From contig CAYONZ010000008.1 of the NCBI GenBank assembly GCA_964405465.1, positions 1 to 64,000 of the forward strand: a stretch of 64,000 nt of DNA. The letters run 5' to 3'. Both the position numbers and the translations under genes were made by a program. Source of the DNA: CAYONZ01 sp964405465 (GTDB lineage Bacteria > Bdellovibrionota > Bdellovibrionia > Bdellovibrionales > JAMPXM01). Below, piece by piece: positions 8,954-16,220 of the stretch. How positions within the stretch are numbered: position 1 is the stretch's first letter; the number at the start of each line of letters is the position of its first letter. The notes below the pieces were generated by a model. The model saw nothing but the letters and a program-made list of their open reading frames with translations. It was not told the origin of the DNA and searched no databases.

Positions 8954-9103
8954 AGACGGTCCTCCAATTGGCCCAGGTCGATAATGCCAACACCCTAAAG
9001 CATTCCCCATAGCAAAACACCTGTTATAATTTTAGACAGTAAAAACTGCCGCAAAGCCTAACCCGGCGAGTTTTCGTTCTTTGTTTTTTTAGATTTATTT
9101 TTC

Positions 9104-9955
9104 TTACTTGATGAAGGATTTCTCCAGCTTGGCCATACTTTTAACTACATCATCGAATGCATCTTTAAAATCTCGCTCTTTTGGTACGGTCGTCGTGGCG
9201 GTTGTCCAGCCTCGCTGCAGACTTGTCGTGTTGATGGCCCTAATGGTTTTAGAGAAGTTTTCAGGCATTTCGGTTTCTCTAAAACCGAAACATTTTTTTA
9301 AAGCTTCGCCAAGGGTAGCGGAATCGACCTTTGGCAAAAACACTGAGAGGTCGTGAACATCTTTAGAGCGGGAGTTGATATTGCCATGTGTGATCAGTGC
9401 ATGGATTTTTTCTGCACATATTGTTTCAATCGGGTACACCGACCAACTGATGTCTTCGCCCTTTGGTAGCAGCGATGGTACTTCAATTTTTTGTGGCCCC
9501 GGAGTGACCGGGTCACCAATACCCAAATCAAAATGAATAGTTTGTGCCTTACTCAGATTTTTTAGCACTTCACCAATTCCCGCACGATAAGTCTGGCGAA
9601 TGCCGCCGTATTCACCCTGGGCTGCAAGATCCACTTGATCCTCAAATTTAAACCAAACACCGTCGTCCAAATCGACTTCAGCATTTTTTCTGGTTAGAAC
9701 GAGAGTGGATTTAATTTCGGCTTTCACCAGCAGGGCATCGAGGTCAATTGTGTACCGCTCAGAATTGTAAACCCGCAGACCGACGAACCCACCCTTGAAT
9801 ACGAGGTGCTTGGCTAAATTTTTATCTGCCACAAGTCTTGCGACAAGACGCTCGAGCATAAATGCGGTTTGGATATTCTGGAAGGGAACATCAAGTTTTG
9901 TTGCAAGATCTATTATCTTTTGGCGAATGGAAGTGCCTTTTGCTTTTGTTGTCAT
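9104..9955 (-). CDS. abiEii: AbiEii-type nucleotidyltransferase toxin
   Basis: Toxin half of a type IV toxin-antitoxin or abortive infection pair, 283 residues. AbiEii/DUF1814 proteins are nucleotidyltransferases that act on cellular targets such as tRNA. Visible are FKGGFVGL (53-60) and the R67-to-DLD (71-73) motif that match the nucleotidyltransferase core, and a later KIHAL...R.KDVHDL region typical of the family. The start overlaps the stop of abiEi (ATGA at 9952-9955), as expected for an AbiE operon. Known AbiE systems protect against phages or stabilise mobile DNA, and the surrounding region looks accessory. Confidence 0.88.
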   Translation of the reverse strand: MTTKAKGTSIRQKIIDLATKLDVPFQNIQTAFMLERLVARLVADKNLAKHLVFKGGFVGLRVYNSERYTIDLDALLVKAEIKSTLVLTRKNAEVDLDDGVWFKFEDQVDLAAQGEYGGIRQTYRAGIGEVLKNLSKAQTIHFDLGIGDPVTPGPQKIEVPSLLPKGEDISWSVYPIETICAEKIHALITHGNINSRSKDVHDLSVFLPKVDSATLGEALKKCFGFRETEMPENFSKTIRAINTTSLQRGWTTATTTVPKERDFKDAFDDVVKSMAKLEKSFIK

Positions 9956-10524
9956 GGAACGATCACCTCGAAATACTTGGTCAGTACAGATTCGAGGCCA
10001 AGCTCTTTGGCGGCCTTTCCAAGTTTTAGTTCAGTTGTTTGTCTTTTAGCGAGAGCATCTCGGGCTGCCTTTACTGCAGTCCGCTCTCCGATTTTTGTTA
10101 TGAATTTAAGACCCTCAAGAATGGCCCGTTCAAGCGAGACGATGCGATATCCATTCTCCGTGATGATGCCTTTATCAAGTCTGACCTTAGTACGGATTAG
10201 TTTGTATCCCGACTCACGAGTTTTTCGTTCAGTGGGAACCATCACCCAAGTGTGGCCAGGTACTTGTTCGGCAAGATTGTAATGAAAGAGGGCAGAGAGG
10301 CCCCCAATTGCAGCCTCTGGGCCGAACTTCACACAGGCAATTTGAAACCCAACATCAGCTTCAAGATCTGCTTCTGGATGAAGATAAATCCCACGAGAGA
10401 CGCGTTTGATCTTTTCTGCAGCTACCAACCGTGAGAGCTTTTGTTGGTTCAGGCCAAGATCTTCTGCCTGGGGTAGGGTGAAAATACCTAGCTTCTTGAG
10501 TTTTGTTTCCTGTTGTTTATTCAT
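9952..10524 (-). CDS. abiEi: AbiEi-type antitoxin and transcriptional autoregulator
   Basis: Antitoxin half, 190 residues. The N-terminus (LGIFTLPQAEDLGLNQQ, about 12-28, then IKRVSRGIYLHP) is the winged-helix domain of AbiEi antitoxins, which repress their own promoter; the rest matches the AbiEi C-terminal domain (GPEAAIGGLSALFHYNLAE). The ATG at 10524 lacks a strong ribosome site, but a near-perfect inverted repeat starts 12 nt upstream (10537-10581) and is a candidate operator. In characterised AbiE systems AbiEi binds inverted repeats in its promoter. The toxin gene follows with a 4-nt overlap. Confidence 0.87.
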   Translation of the reverse strand: MNKQQETKLKKLGIFTLPQAEDLGLNQQKLSRLVAAEKIKRVSRGIYLHPEADLEADVGFQIACVKFGPEAAIGGLSALFHYNLAEQVPGHTWVMVPTERKTRESGYKLIRTKVRLDKGIITENGYRIVSLERAILEGLKFITKIGERTAVKAARDALAKRQTTELKLGKAAKELGLESVLTKYFEVIVP

Positions 10525-10536
10525 GATTTAAGTATC

Positions 10537-10581
10537 TGGTGAAAAGGGACATTTATCAACTATAAATGTCCCTTTTCACCA
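10537..10581. promoter_or_regulatory. 20-bp-arm perfect palindrome upstream of abiEi
   Basis: The arms at 10537-10556 and 10562-10581 are exact inverted complements separated by 5 nt (CAACT). The palindrome ends 12 nt before the abiEi start codon. Its position suits an operator for AbiEi autorepression, and the transcript could also fold into a very stable hairpin in the leader. It has no T-run on either side, so it is not a standard terminator. An alternative is that it is a remnant of a mobile element. Confidence 0.6.
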
Positions 10582-10609
10582 CGCCTTCTCCGTCGTTCAG
10601 ATTCCATAA

Positions 10610-10807
10610 AACCTCTTCCGAGGTCGTCTCATTTCGAGCCCCACAAAAGGCCATAAAGCCCGAAAAGTTCGTAGGGATTTGGAAGACGAATTAGCGAAAT
10701 TTGAATTGAAGAAAAAGGGCTTTGATATTCCTTTTAACGAAGCCCTTGTTCGTGGTGAATTTCATGAAGAGATGAAAAACAACTCTGTTGCCCATACACA
10801 GTTATAA
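10610..10807 (+). pseudogene. Probable gene fragment
   Basis: A 65-codon open frame runs from just after a stop at 10607-10609 to a TAA at 10805-10807 without a good start codon or ribosome site. Its translation is rich in Lys, Glu and Arg and looks like real coding sequence, for example DELAKFELKKKGFDIPF followed by ALVRGEFHEEMKNNS. It lies between the abiE palindrome and the repeat element at 10817, so a 3' remnant of a gene cut by rearrangement is likely. I do not recognise the parent family. Confidence 0.4.
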
Positions 10808-10816
10808 ATAAAACTA

Positions 10817-10972
10817 GGGCGTGTCCTCAATTGGTCGGACGTCGCGAGCGGAAGCAATAGAAATGAGTTGAAGGCACGAGGAGGAGAAATAGTGGTGCTA
10901 TTTCGACGACGAGCAACGCTCAAATCATTTCTATTTCTTTTGCGTAGTAGTCTAGCCAATTGAGGACACGCC
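10817..10972. mobile_element. MITE-like element, 156 bp
   Basis: Terminal inverted repeats of 17 bp at 10818-10834 and 10956-10972 are perfect (GGCGTGTCCTCAATTGG and its complement). The interior forms a long imperfect hairpin: AGAAATGA-TTGA-like arms near 10860-10894 and 10900-10934 pair around a short loop. Flanking trinucleotides are CTA on the left and TTA on the right, resembling the YTA duplications made by several IS5-family transposases. There is no transposase gene. The left end recurs at 36-64 in this window. The right end abuts the stop codon of the lipoprotein gene at 10973. Confidence 0.65.
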
Positions 10973-11590
10973 TTAATTTATATAGTTCGCAACCACACCA
11001 AAGAGGTGAAATTTGCAATTGCCATGAGCGCTTGGGAAAGCTTCAAACTGAAAAAGCAATTCAATTTCAGTCTCGTCTATTTTTCCTGTGGCTTTGATGG
11101 TATATCCAACTTCATCATCACGGCAGAGACTTCCCGAATACCCTTCGGTGTAAAGAATCGTCGCGCCATTAAAATCACCAACCAGTTTCGCACGTTCTTC
11201 TGTGCTCAGCGGTTGCGTCGAATTTAAAAAAATGTGACCCATCGATTTTTGATTCAATTCGCCGACCTGATAGTTATGAATAAATGAAGGCCCTTCCACT
11301 TTGGTAATTTCAAGTTTTCCAGCTTTCAATAAAACACCAAACATGGCGGCGGTGTCGGTTCCGCCAAATTCGCGAATGACTCCTATTTTCAGAAATTCAA
11401 TTGGTTCCCGGCTTTTCTTTGGCAATTCCGGCGACGGACTTTTCGTCTCGTCAGAACTAGTTGTATTTGTCTCCCGAACTGTCGAAGTTGTTTGGTCTTG
11501 AACGGTGCTATTCTTGGAACTACATCCAGAAAGCGCTACAAAAAACAGCAAAGAACTACTCAACAAATATTTGAATTTTGAGGTTTTCAT
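10973..11590 (-). CDS. Putative lipoprotein of unknown function
   Basis: A 205-residue protein whose N-terminus is a lipoprotein signal, with hydrophobic core LLSSSLLFFVAL and lipobox LSGC. After the cysteine comes a Ser/Thr-rich linker of about 40 residues and then a domain with two conserved-looking cysteines near the C-terminus. AGGAT stands 8 nt before the ATG. The stop codon TAA is formed right at the edge of the MITE-like element, so the original C-terminus may have been altered by that insertion. No known family was recognised. Confidence 0.6.
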   Translation of the reverse strand: MKTSKFKYLLSSSLLFFVALSGCSSKNSTVQDQTTSTVRETNTTSSDETKSPSPELPKKSREPIEFLKIGVIREFGGTDTAAMFGVLLKAGKLEITKVEGPSFIHNYQVGELNQKSMGHIFLNSTQPLSTEERAKLVGDFNGATILYTEGYSGSLCRDDEVGYTIKATGKIDETEIELLFQFEAFPSAHGNCKFHLFGVVANYIN

Positions 11591-11755
11591 CTTAAATAAA
11601 TCCTATTTAGTTATTTTGTCTTTCCCTTGCTAGTAAAGGGCAATACGAGTTCACCGTGGCATAAACTATTGATGATTTCAAACCAAAAAAGCATACCATT
11701 TGGGGTTGGATGTCAAAAAATTGGAGTGTCGAATCAACGGTATGGCTTCAACCTT

Positions 11756-11824
11756 GTTGATTCATGGGTAAAGTATCCCTGTCAAAAAAAAGATCGAAGC
11801 TCATTGGAGCTTCGATCTGGTTAG
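11756..11824. repeat. Downstream flank of the tandem duplication, copy 1
   Basis: From GTTGATTCATGGGTAAAG at 11756 onward, the sequence repeats at 12575 with only a few changes. The segment carries the terminator of the minus-strand gene at 11879-12307 and marks the distal end of the duplicated block. Confidence 0.75.
11785..11818 (-). terminator. Rho-independent terminator after the first duplicated gene
   Basis: A perfect 12-bp stem (11791-11802 with 11807-11818) and 4-nt loop is followed on the minus strand by eight T residues. It lies about 60 bp past the stop of the gene at 11879-12307. Confidence 0.85.
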
Positions 11825-11878
11825 GTGCTGGAATTATCTGTCTCGCATCAGCAGCCATCAATGGCAAGTCGTCTGCCA

Positions 11879-12307
11879 TTAGTGAAGTGTGCAAGAGAAC
11901 TGCGGTTGCATGATGGATCCGCTTTTTTCGCAGACAAGACCTCCAACGGCCTTGATGAATGAAAAAGATCCCGGTCGACTCGAAGATAGGCTGACCTCAC
12001 TTACCTTTAGTGCATTGTAAATTGCCTTAAAATCTGTGAGATTTTCATTGCTAGACATTTGGCAACTGGACACGCTGTTTTCTCTATCCAGAGTGTTCAG
12101 GTGCAGGTAGCAAGTAAGTCCGCCAACAGTCTTTCGATAGCTTTTCACATATAGGTTTCCTGACGGCATCTCTACAGGTTTCACTTTGAGGGCTTTATAA
12201 ATTTGCTCGGAGTTGTACTGCCTCCTGATGGTATCAGATGTGATGCCATTAAGAGCAAAGGCGAACTGCGAACTAAGACATAAACACAATATAGCCAGAA
12301 TTTTCAT
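11879..12307 (-). CDS. Small secreted protein, duplicated paralogue A
   Basis: A 142-residue protein of unknown function. The ATG at 12307 was chosen over a longer frame because AAGGAT precedes it and MKILAILCLCLSSQFAFA is a clear signal peptide. The mature part contains an internal two-fold repeat: IYKALKVKPVEMPSG...KTVGGLTC and IYNALKVSEVSLSSS...KAVGGLVC, each half carrying two cysteines, so four cysteines that may form two disulfides outside the cytoplasm. A paralogue with identical signal peptide and upstream DNA lies at 12687-13115. No known family was recognised. Confidence 0.65.
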   Translation of the reverse strand: MKILAILCLCLSSQFAFALNGITSDTIRRQYNSEQIYKALKVKPVEMPSGNLYVKSYRKTVGGLTCYLHLNTLDRENSVSSCQMSSNENLTDFKAIYNALKVSEVSLSSSRPGSFSFIKAVGGLVCEKSGSIMQPQFSCTLH

Positions 12308-12423
12308 AAGATCCTTTCGGTTGGGTTGCTGGGAATTTTCTAAAGGATTATGTGCGACCGAATCCAAAATCGAAACTGTCCAGATTCTGACAGGTAAAAT
12401 TGCCAATGGATCAATACGCAAAA
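12250..12423 (-). repeat. Promoter and signal-peptide cassette, copy 1
   Basis: This 174-bp block covers the first 19 codons of the gene at 11879-12307 plus 116 bp upstream. It equals 13058-13231 except for one base, whereas the mature coding parts of the two genes are much more diverged. The boundary falls at the end of the signal peptide. The block should contain the promoter and ribosome site of both genes. The rest of the gap between 12424 and 12574 holds nothing I recognise. Confidence 0.85.
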
Positions 12424-12602
12424 CCGAATTGACTCAGAATAAAGGTAACCGAGGGAAGAAATAGAGAAGGGGTTCGAGTAAGTTAGTGTGACTCAATGAG
12501 CAGGATGTTGGTCTTGAAAAGACTTCGTTGGGTCATGTTCCGTTCACCATCAGGATAGGCGGGCCTGCCATCGTGTTGATTCATGGGTAAAGTATCCCTG
12601 TC

Positions 12603-12636
12603 AAAAAAAGATCGAAGCTCATTGGAGCTTCGATTT
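12603..12636 (-). terminator. Rho-independent terminator after the second duplicated gene
   Basis: This is the second copy of the hairpin at 11791-11818, with one mismatch at the stem base (12609-12620 with 12625-12636), followed on the minus strand by a run of seven T residues. It ends the gene at 12687-13115. Confidence 0.8.
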
Positions 12637-12686
12637 GGTCAAGTGGTAGAATTATCTATCGTAGGTCAAAGGCTAGCAGTGAGATA

Positions 12687-13115
12687 TCAGTTAAGTGTGC
12701 AAGAAAAATTGGGTTGTATGATGGACCCTTCTTTTGCGCAGACAATACCTCCAACGGCCTTGATGAATGTAGGAGATCCTGGTCGATTCGAAGATAGGCT
12801 GACCTCTCTTACCTTTAGTGCAATGTAAATTGCTTCAAAATTTATGAGTTTTTCGTTGGAAGTCACTTGGCAATAGTAACCACTGTTTCCGGGATGCAGA
12901 GAGTTCTTGTGAAAGTCGCAAAAAAGTCCGCCAACTGTTTTTCGATAGTTTTTTACAGCTGAGTTTTCTGAAAGCATCTCTACAGGGTTTACAGCAAGGG
13001 CTTTATAAATTCGCTCGGGGTTGTACTGGCTCTTGATGCTACCAGATGGAACGGCACTAAGAGCAAAGGCGAACTGCGAACTAAGACATAAACACAATAT
13101 AGCCAGAATTTTCAT
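12687..13115 (-). CDS. Small secreted protein, duplicated paralogue B
   Basis: A 142-residue paralogue of the protein at 11879-12307 with the same signal peptide MKILAILCLCLSSQFAFA and the same internal two-fold organisation (IYKALAVNPVEMLSE...KTVGGLFC and IYIALKVREVSLSSN...KAVGGIVC), again with two cysteines per half. The mature sequence is clearly diverged from copy A, whereas upstream DNA and signal peptide are almost identical. The pair arose by tandem duplication of a unit of about 0.8 kb that includes the terminator. Function unknown; export is predicted with good confidence. Confidence 0.65.
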   Translation of the reverse strand: MKILAILCLCLSSQFAFALSAVPSGSIKSQYNPERIYKALAVNPVEMLSENSAVKNYRKTVGGLFCDFHKNSLHPGNSGYYCQVTSNEKLINFEAIYIALKVREVSLSSNRPGSPTFIKAVGGIVCAKEGSIIQPNFSCTLN

Positions 13116-13231
13116 AAGATCCTTTCGGTTGGGTTGCTGGGAATTTTCTAAAGGATTATGTGCGACCGAATCCAAAATCGAAACTGTCCAGATTCTGACA
13201 GGTAAAATTGCCAATTGATCAATACGCAAAA
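13058..13231 (-). repeat. Promoter and signal-peptide cassette, copy 2
   Basis: This is the second copy of the 174-bp block at 12250-12423, with a single difference. It includes 116 bp upstream of the ATG at 13115. The remaining gap up to the next gene (13232-13453) shows no gene. Confidence 0.85.
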
Positions 13232-13453
13232 AATCACTGTTAGAAAACTAACACCTATGGGAAATGCACAATCAGCGATATATCACTGCGCGAGCTTCAG
13301 TGAGTTCAATGGGTTTTAATTTGAAACCCAGTGACCCCATGAAGAGGCTCAGAGTGAGTCTGTACTGCGAGCTGACACAACGAAATGATACTCAGAGACT
13401 GATCACATGGAAGTGGACAGGTCACGGGCATAGAACAGATCACGTGCAAAGAA

Positions 13454-14803
13454 ATGAACTTGATCGGGGGATCCATGGTGAGAGGGAATAAACGAAACTT
13501 GTTTTTGAAATTCAAGCGCGACTCTCAGATGTCTAAACAGATGTCTAAAGAGATGCATAAACAGATATCCGACACGAGGGTCGATTGCCGTTTCCTCACA
13601 GCGGTTTCTGTGGCGGCGGTGGCAATCAGTCTAGCATCAACAAGTGCTTTGGCTGGCGGCCCAAAGGCAAACCTCACCAAACGCTCATTAGATGCAAACT
13701 ATGTTGAGATCGTCATCAATCCTTCGGTGGTCAATTTGGATTGGAGCACTCCCAAAAAACTAGCACGCTCTTATTTTGGATCGCTCGTTCGCCAGAAATA
13801 TGCCGATCTCTTTCGTGATGTTTCAAAGTCCACTGTAGGGCACGCGGTCGTTCACCTTAATTGCACAACCTCCAGCGGTTCAGTGGTGAGCACGTATACA
13901 GGAATGTCGGGCGAAGAAAATCGCGACAATAGCCTTGATGAAATCGTCAATAAGCAGACAGGTCTTAAAATGCTGTTCGACAACTTTGATGACGGGTACC
14001 TCGAAACCGATGACGAGGCCCGAAACTTGATCGCCCATCACTCAGCACGAACCGATGTGGACGCGCGCGGAGTGGTTTCGATTAAGAATCCAAAATTTTT
14101 GCGCTATCGTATTTCTCCTGAACAATGCGATCGTGCGGTTGATGTTTTCGAGACATTTAAAAATGTAAGTTACGAACAGGCCAGTGAGCAACTCGACAGA
14201 TTGCCCATGAGTGAGAAGCTTTATTTTGGTCTCACGCTTGATGCATATGAAATGTATCTCGCGCGCAAACAAAACCCCAAGAGCATGCTGGGTGGTGTTT
14301 GCACATCATTTGGAGTGGCGGTGCTGAAGGCTGCTGGCGTTTATGATCCATTTTTTGAAACCATCTGGCGACGCCCAGTCGCGGTGTCGATTGATAAAAT
14401 GGGCGGAAAAAACACTCGCACGGGGCAGAGTTACAAATTCCCGTTGGGGCAACTTCTCAAAGGCAAGCAAGGTGATTCGTGGATCACCAAAGGTGTTCCA
14501 GTTAAACGATTGAGTTATTATGAGCCAGAAAAAATATGGAATTTCATTGATGGGGTGAATGACTGTACGGCGTATTTGCGAAAAACAAAATCGCGAAAAG
14601 ATCTGTCTGCTAATTGTAACAAGGCGATTATGAGTTGGATGCGGCGACAAGGCTTGCAACTCAATGGCCATGCACACCAAACAGTGACAGGAGATTTTGA
14701 AAGAATTGAATCGGAACCAGGAGAAGACAATGATCGCACACAAACAATTGAGTACACCGAAGACGTGCAGATAGACGGCATCGAGCTGACATTGCAACAG
14801 TAA
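13454..14803 (+). CDS. Large secreted protein of unknown function
   Basis: A protein of up to 449 residues that I do not recognise. A hydrophobic signal segment (FLTAVSVAAVAISLASTSALA) is preceded by a long polar N-terminal part. The true start is uncertain: ATG 13454 is the first, ATG 13475 has GGGGG just before it, and ATGs at 13529, 13541 and 13553 would give a more usual signal peptide length. The mature part has several cysteines and no obvious catalytic motif; the last ~50 residues are acidic. It stands alone, in an orientation opposite to the duplicated genes upstream. Confidence 0.6.
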   Translation: MNLIGGSMVRGNKRNLFLKFKRDSQMSKQMSKEMHKQISDTRVDCRFLTAVSVAAVAISLASTSALAGGPKANLTKRSLDANYVEIVINPSVVNLDWSTPKKLARSYFGSLVRQKYADLFRDVSKSTVGHAVVHLNCTTSSGSVVSTYTGMSGEENRDNSLDEIVNKQTGLKMLFDNFDDGYLETDDEARNLIAHHSARTDVDARGVVSIKNPKFLRYRISPEQCDRAVDVFETFKNVSYEQASEQLDRLPMSEKLYFGLTLDAYEMYLARKQNPKSMLGGVCTSFGVAVLKAAGVYDPFFETIWRRPVAVSIDKMGGKNTRTGQSYKFPLGQLLKGKQGDSWITKGVPVKRLSYYEPEKIWNFIDGVNDCTAYLRKTKSRKDLSANCNKAIMSWMRRQGLQLNGHAHQTVTGDFERIESEPGEDNDRTQTIEYTEDVQIDGIELTLQQ

Positions 14804-15025
14804 GAGCCTATGTTCATTAATTCTGCGCTTCCCAATTCTGTGCCCGCCGGGCCTATGTCCAACAACTAAACAGTCGCTGAACTTTTGCAAGCCTATCGCA
14901 ATCGTCTTTTAATCGGATTGCGACCAGTGTATAAACATCAACAAAACAAATCGTGTTTAGATAATTTATTTAACAACGTTCCATTAAACTTTAATTTTGC
15001 CATTAAAATGGCAGAAGGGTGATCT

Positions 15026-15685
15026 ATGAACTTGTTCAAAATGACACGTTCAAGCGCTTTGGCGTTATTGGCTTTGCTTGTTGTTTCCCAAGCCGGTTCG
15101 CACGCTATGGCTGCAAAAGAATGTGGTCCACTGAGTCTTCCGAATTCATTCTCGATCGATGAAAAGTTGTTTACGGTCTCTGGTGGTTTAAAGGTCAAAG
15201 ACAATGGCAAGACCATCGCCTTTTTAAACAAGAAGTTTTGGGCGATGACTGAGACCTATATCTTGCGTAATTCCGATAAAAAAACAGTTGGCTCAGCAAA
15301 TCGAATTCCGTTCGAAATCGGTTTTCACTATCAAATGAAAGATTGCAACGGCCAGAAACTTGGCAGCTTTCATATTGAAAACACCATCACGAATGTATTG
15401 TCGAACGACAACTACGCGGTCTATTCGATCAAAGACGCAGCTGGAAATACTGTTCTTGAATCTGAGCGATTCACGGTTTTAGCGACAGAGATTAAAGTCA
15501 CCAAGGCGGGTGATCCTTCTCAAGTGGTTGCGATATTGAAGCGTTCGTTTGTTGGTGCGATTGCCAATGATCAGTGGACGGTTGATGTCTTGCAACCAAC
15601 ACAGATCGATGCTCGGGTGGTATTGTTCATCGCGGCCTTTAAGACATTGGCCGACAATGAAAATGTAAGGCTTTTTAAGAAGTAA
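15026..15685 (+). CDS. Secreted LURP-one/Tubby-C-like protein
   Basis: A 219-residue protein with a signal peptide (LALLALLVVSQAGSHAMA). The mature part shows the strand pattern of LURP-one-related (Tubby C-terminal-like) domains: FTVSGGLKVKDN..., a long helix-capping AKKFW-like segment, then LGSFHIENTITNV and a final hydrophobic stretch VVLFIAAFKTLADN that corresponds to the buried C-terminal helix. Such domains are usually cytosolic, so a secreted copy is somewhat unusual. AAGG precedes the ATG. A rho-independent terminator follows at 15739. The family assignment is by impression only. Confidence 0.55.
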   Translation: MNLFKMTRSSALALLALLVVSQAGSHAMAAKECGPLSLPNSFSIDEKLFTVSGGLKVKDNGKTIAFLNKKFWAMTETYILRNSDKKTVGSANRIPFEIGFHYQMKDCNGQKLGSFHIENTITNVLSNDNYAVYSIKDAAGNTVLESERFTVLATEIKVTKAGDPSQVVAILKRSFVGAIANDQWTVDVLQPTQIDARVVLFIAAFKTLADNENVRLFKK

Positions 15686-15738
15686 ATCGCCAGCCTAGCG
15701 AATTCAATTTGCGTGAAGAAAATAAATTTGCATCAAGC

Positions 15739-15769
15739 AAGCCCGAGCGATCGGGCTTTTGTTTTTTTA
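15739..15769 (+). terminator. Rho-independent terminator
   Basis: An 8-bp stem (15739-15746 with 15751-15758) and a 4-nt loop are followed by a T-rich tract. It lies 53 nt after the stop of the LURP-like gene and just before the stop of the small minus-strand frame at 15767. Confidence 0.85.
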
Positions 15770-16021
15770 AACGTTCGTCACAATCGTGGTGAGTTTTTTC
15801 TCTAAGCGGTCGATAAACGTGGAAAGCTCGTCATCGATGGCAAGGTTCTGGTTCTCATCTGGCAAAACAATCGGTTCGTCCGGACACATGGCTGAAAAAC
15901 CTATCTCTACTTCACTGACACAATACTTTTCGCATTCATGAAGCAGGGCCGTTTCCTCAATTTTTTGTTCGAGCGAGCGAAATCTGCTTTGTAAAAAAAT
16001 ACGTAAATATAGCGGTGTCAT
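15767..16021 (-). CDS. Small protein of unknown function
   Basis: An 84-residue protein with an acidic middle (DEPIVLPDENQNLAIDDE) and amphipathic ends; three cysteines. GAAGG sits immediately upstream of the ATG. No signal peptide or domain is seen. It stands between a terminator and a 200-bp spacer that contains two direct copies of CCTCAGCAA. Coding status rests on the ribosome site and amino-acid composition only. Confidence 0.4.
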   Translation of the reverse strand: MTPLYLRIFLQSRFRSLEQKIEETALLHECEKYCVSEVEIGFSAMCPDEPIVLPDENQNLAIDDELSTFIDRLEKKLTTIVTNV

Positions 16022-16220
16022 GAACCTTCATCTTAGCAAACCGACATCAGCAAAACCTTGCAAATTTTGACTTATCCTCAGCAAATTGCAACCTCAGCAA
16101 TTTGCAGGCAAGGCCTTTGGGCATGCCTAGATCAAACGCGCCAATAGAAGTGCGAGCAGCAATACTGGTAACAGTGCTTGGTACCAGCGCCGGCAAAAAG
16201 ACTGGCAAAAATACCGAAGC

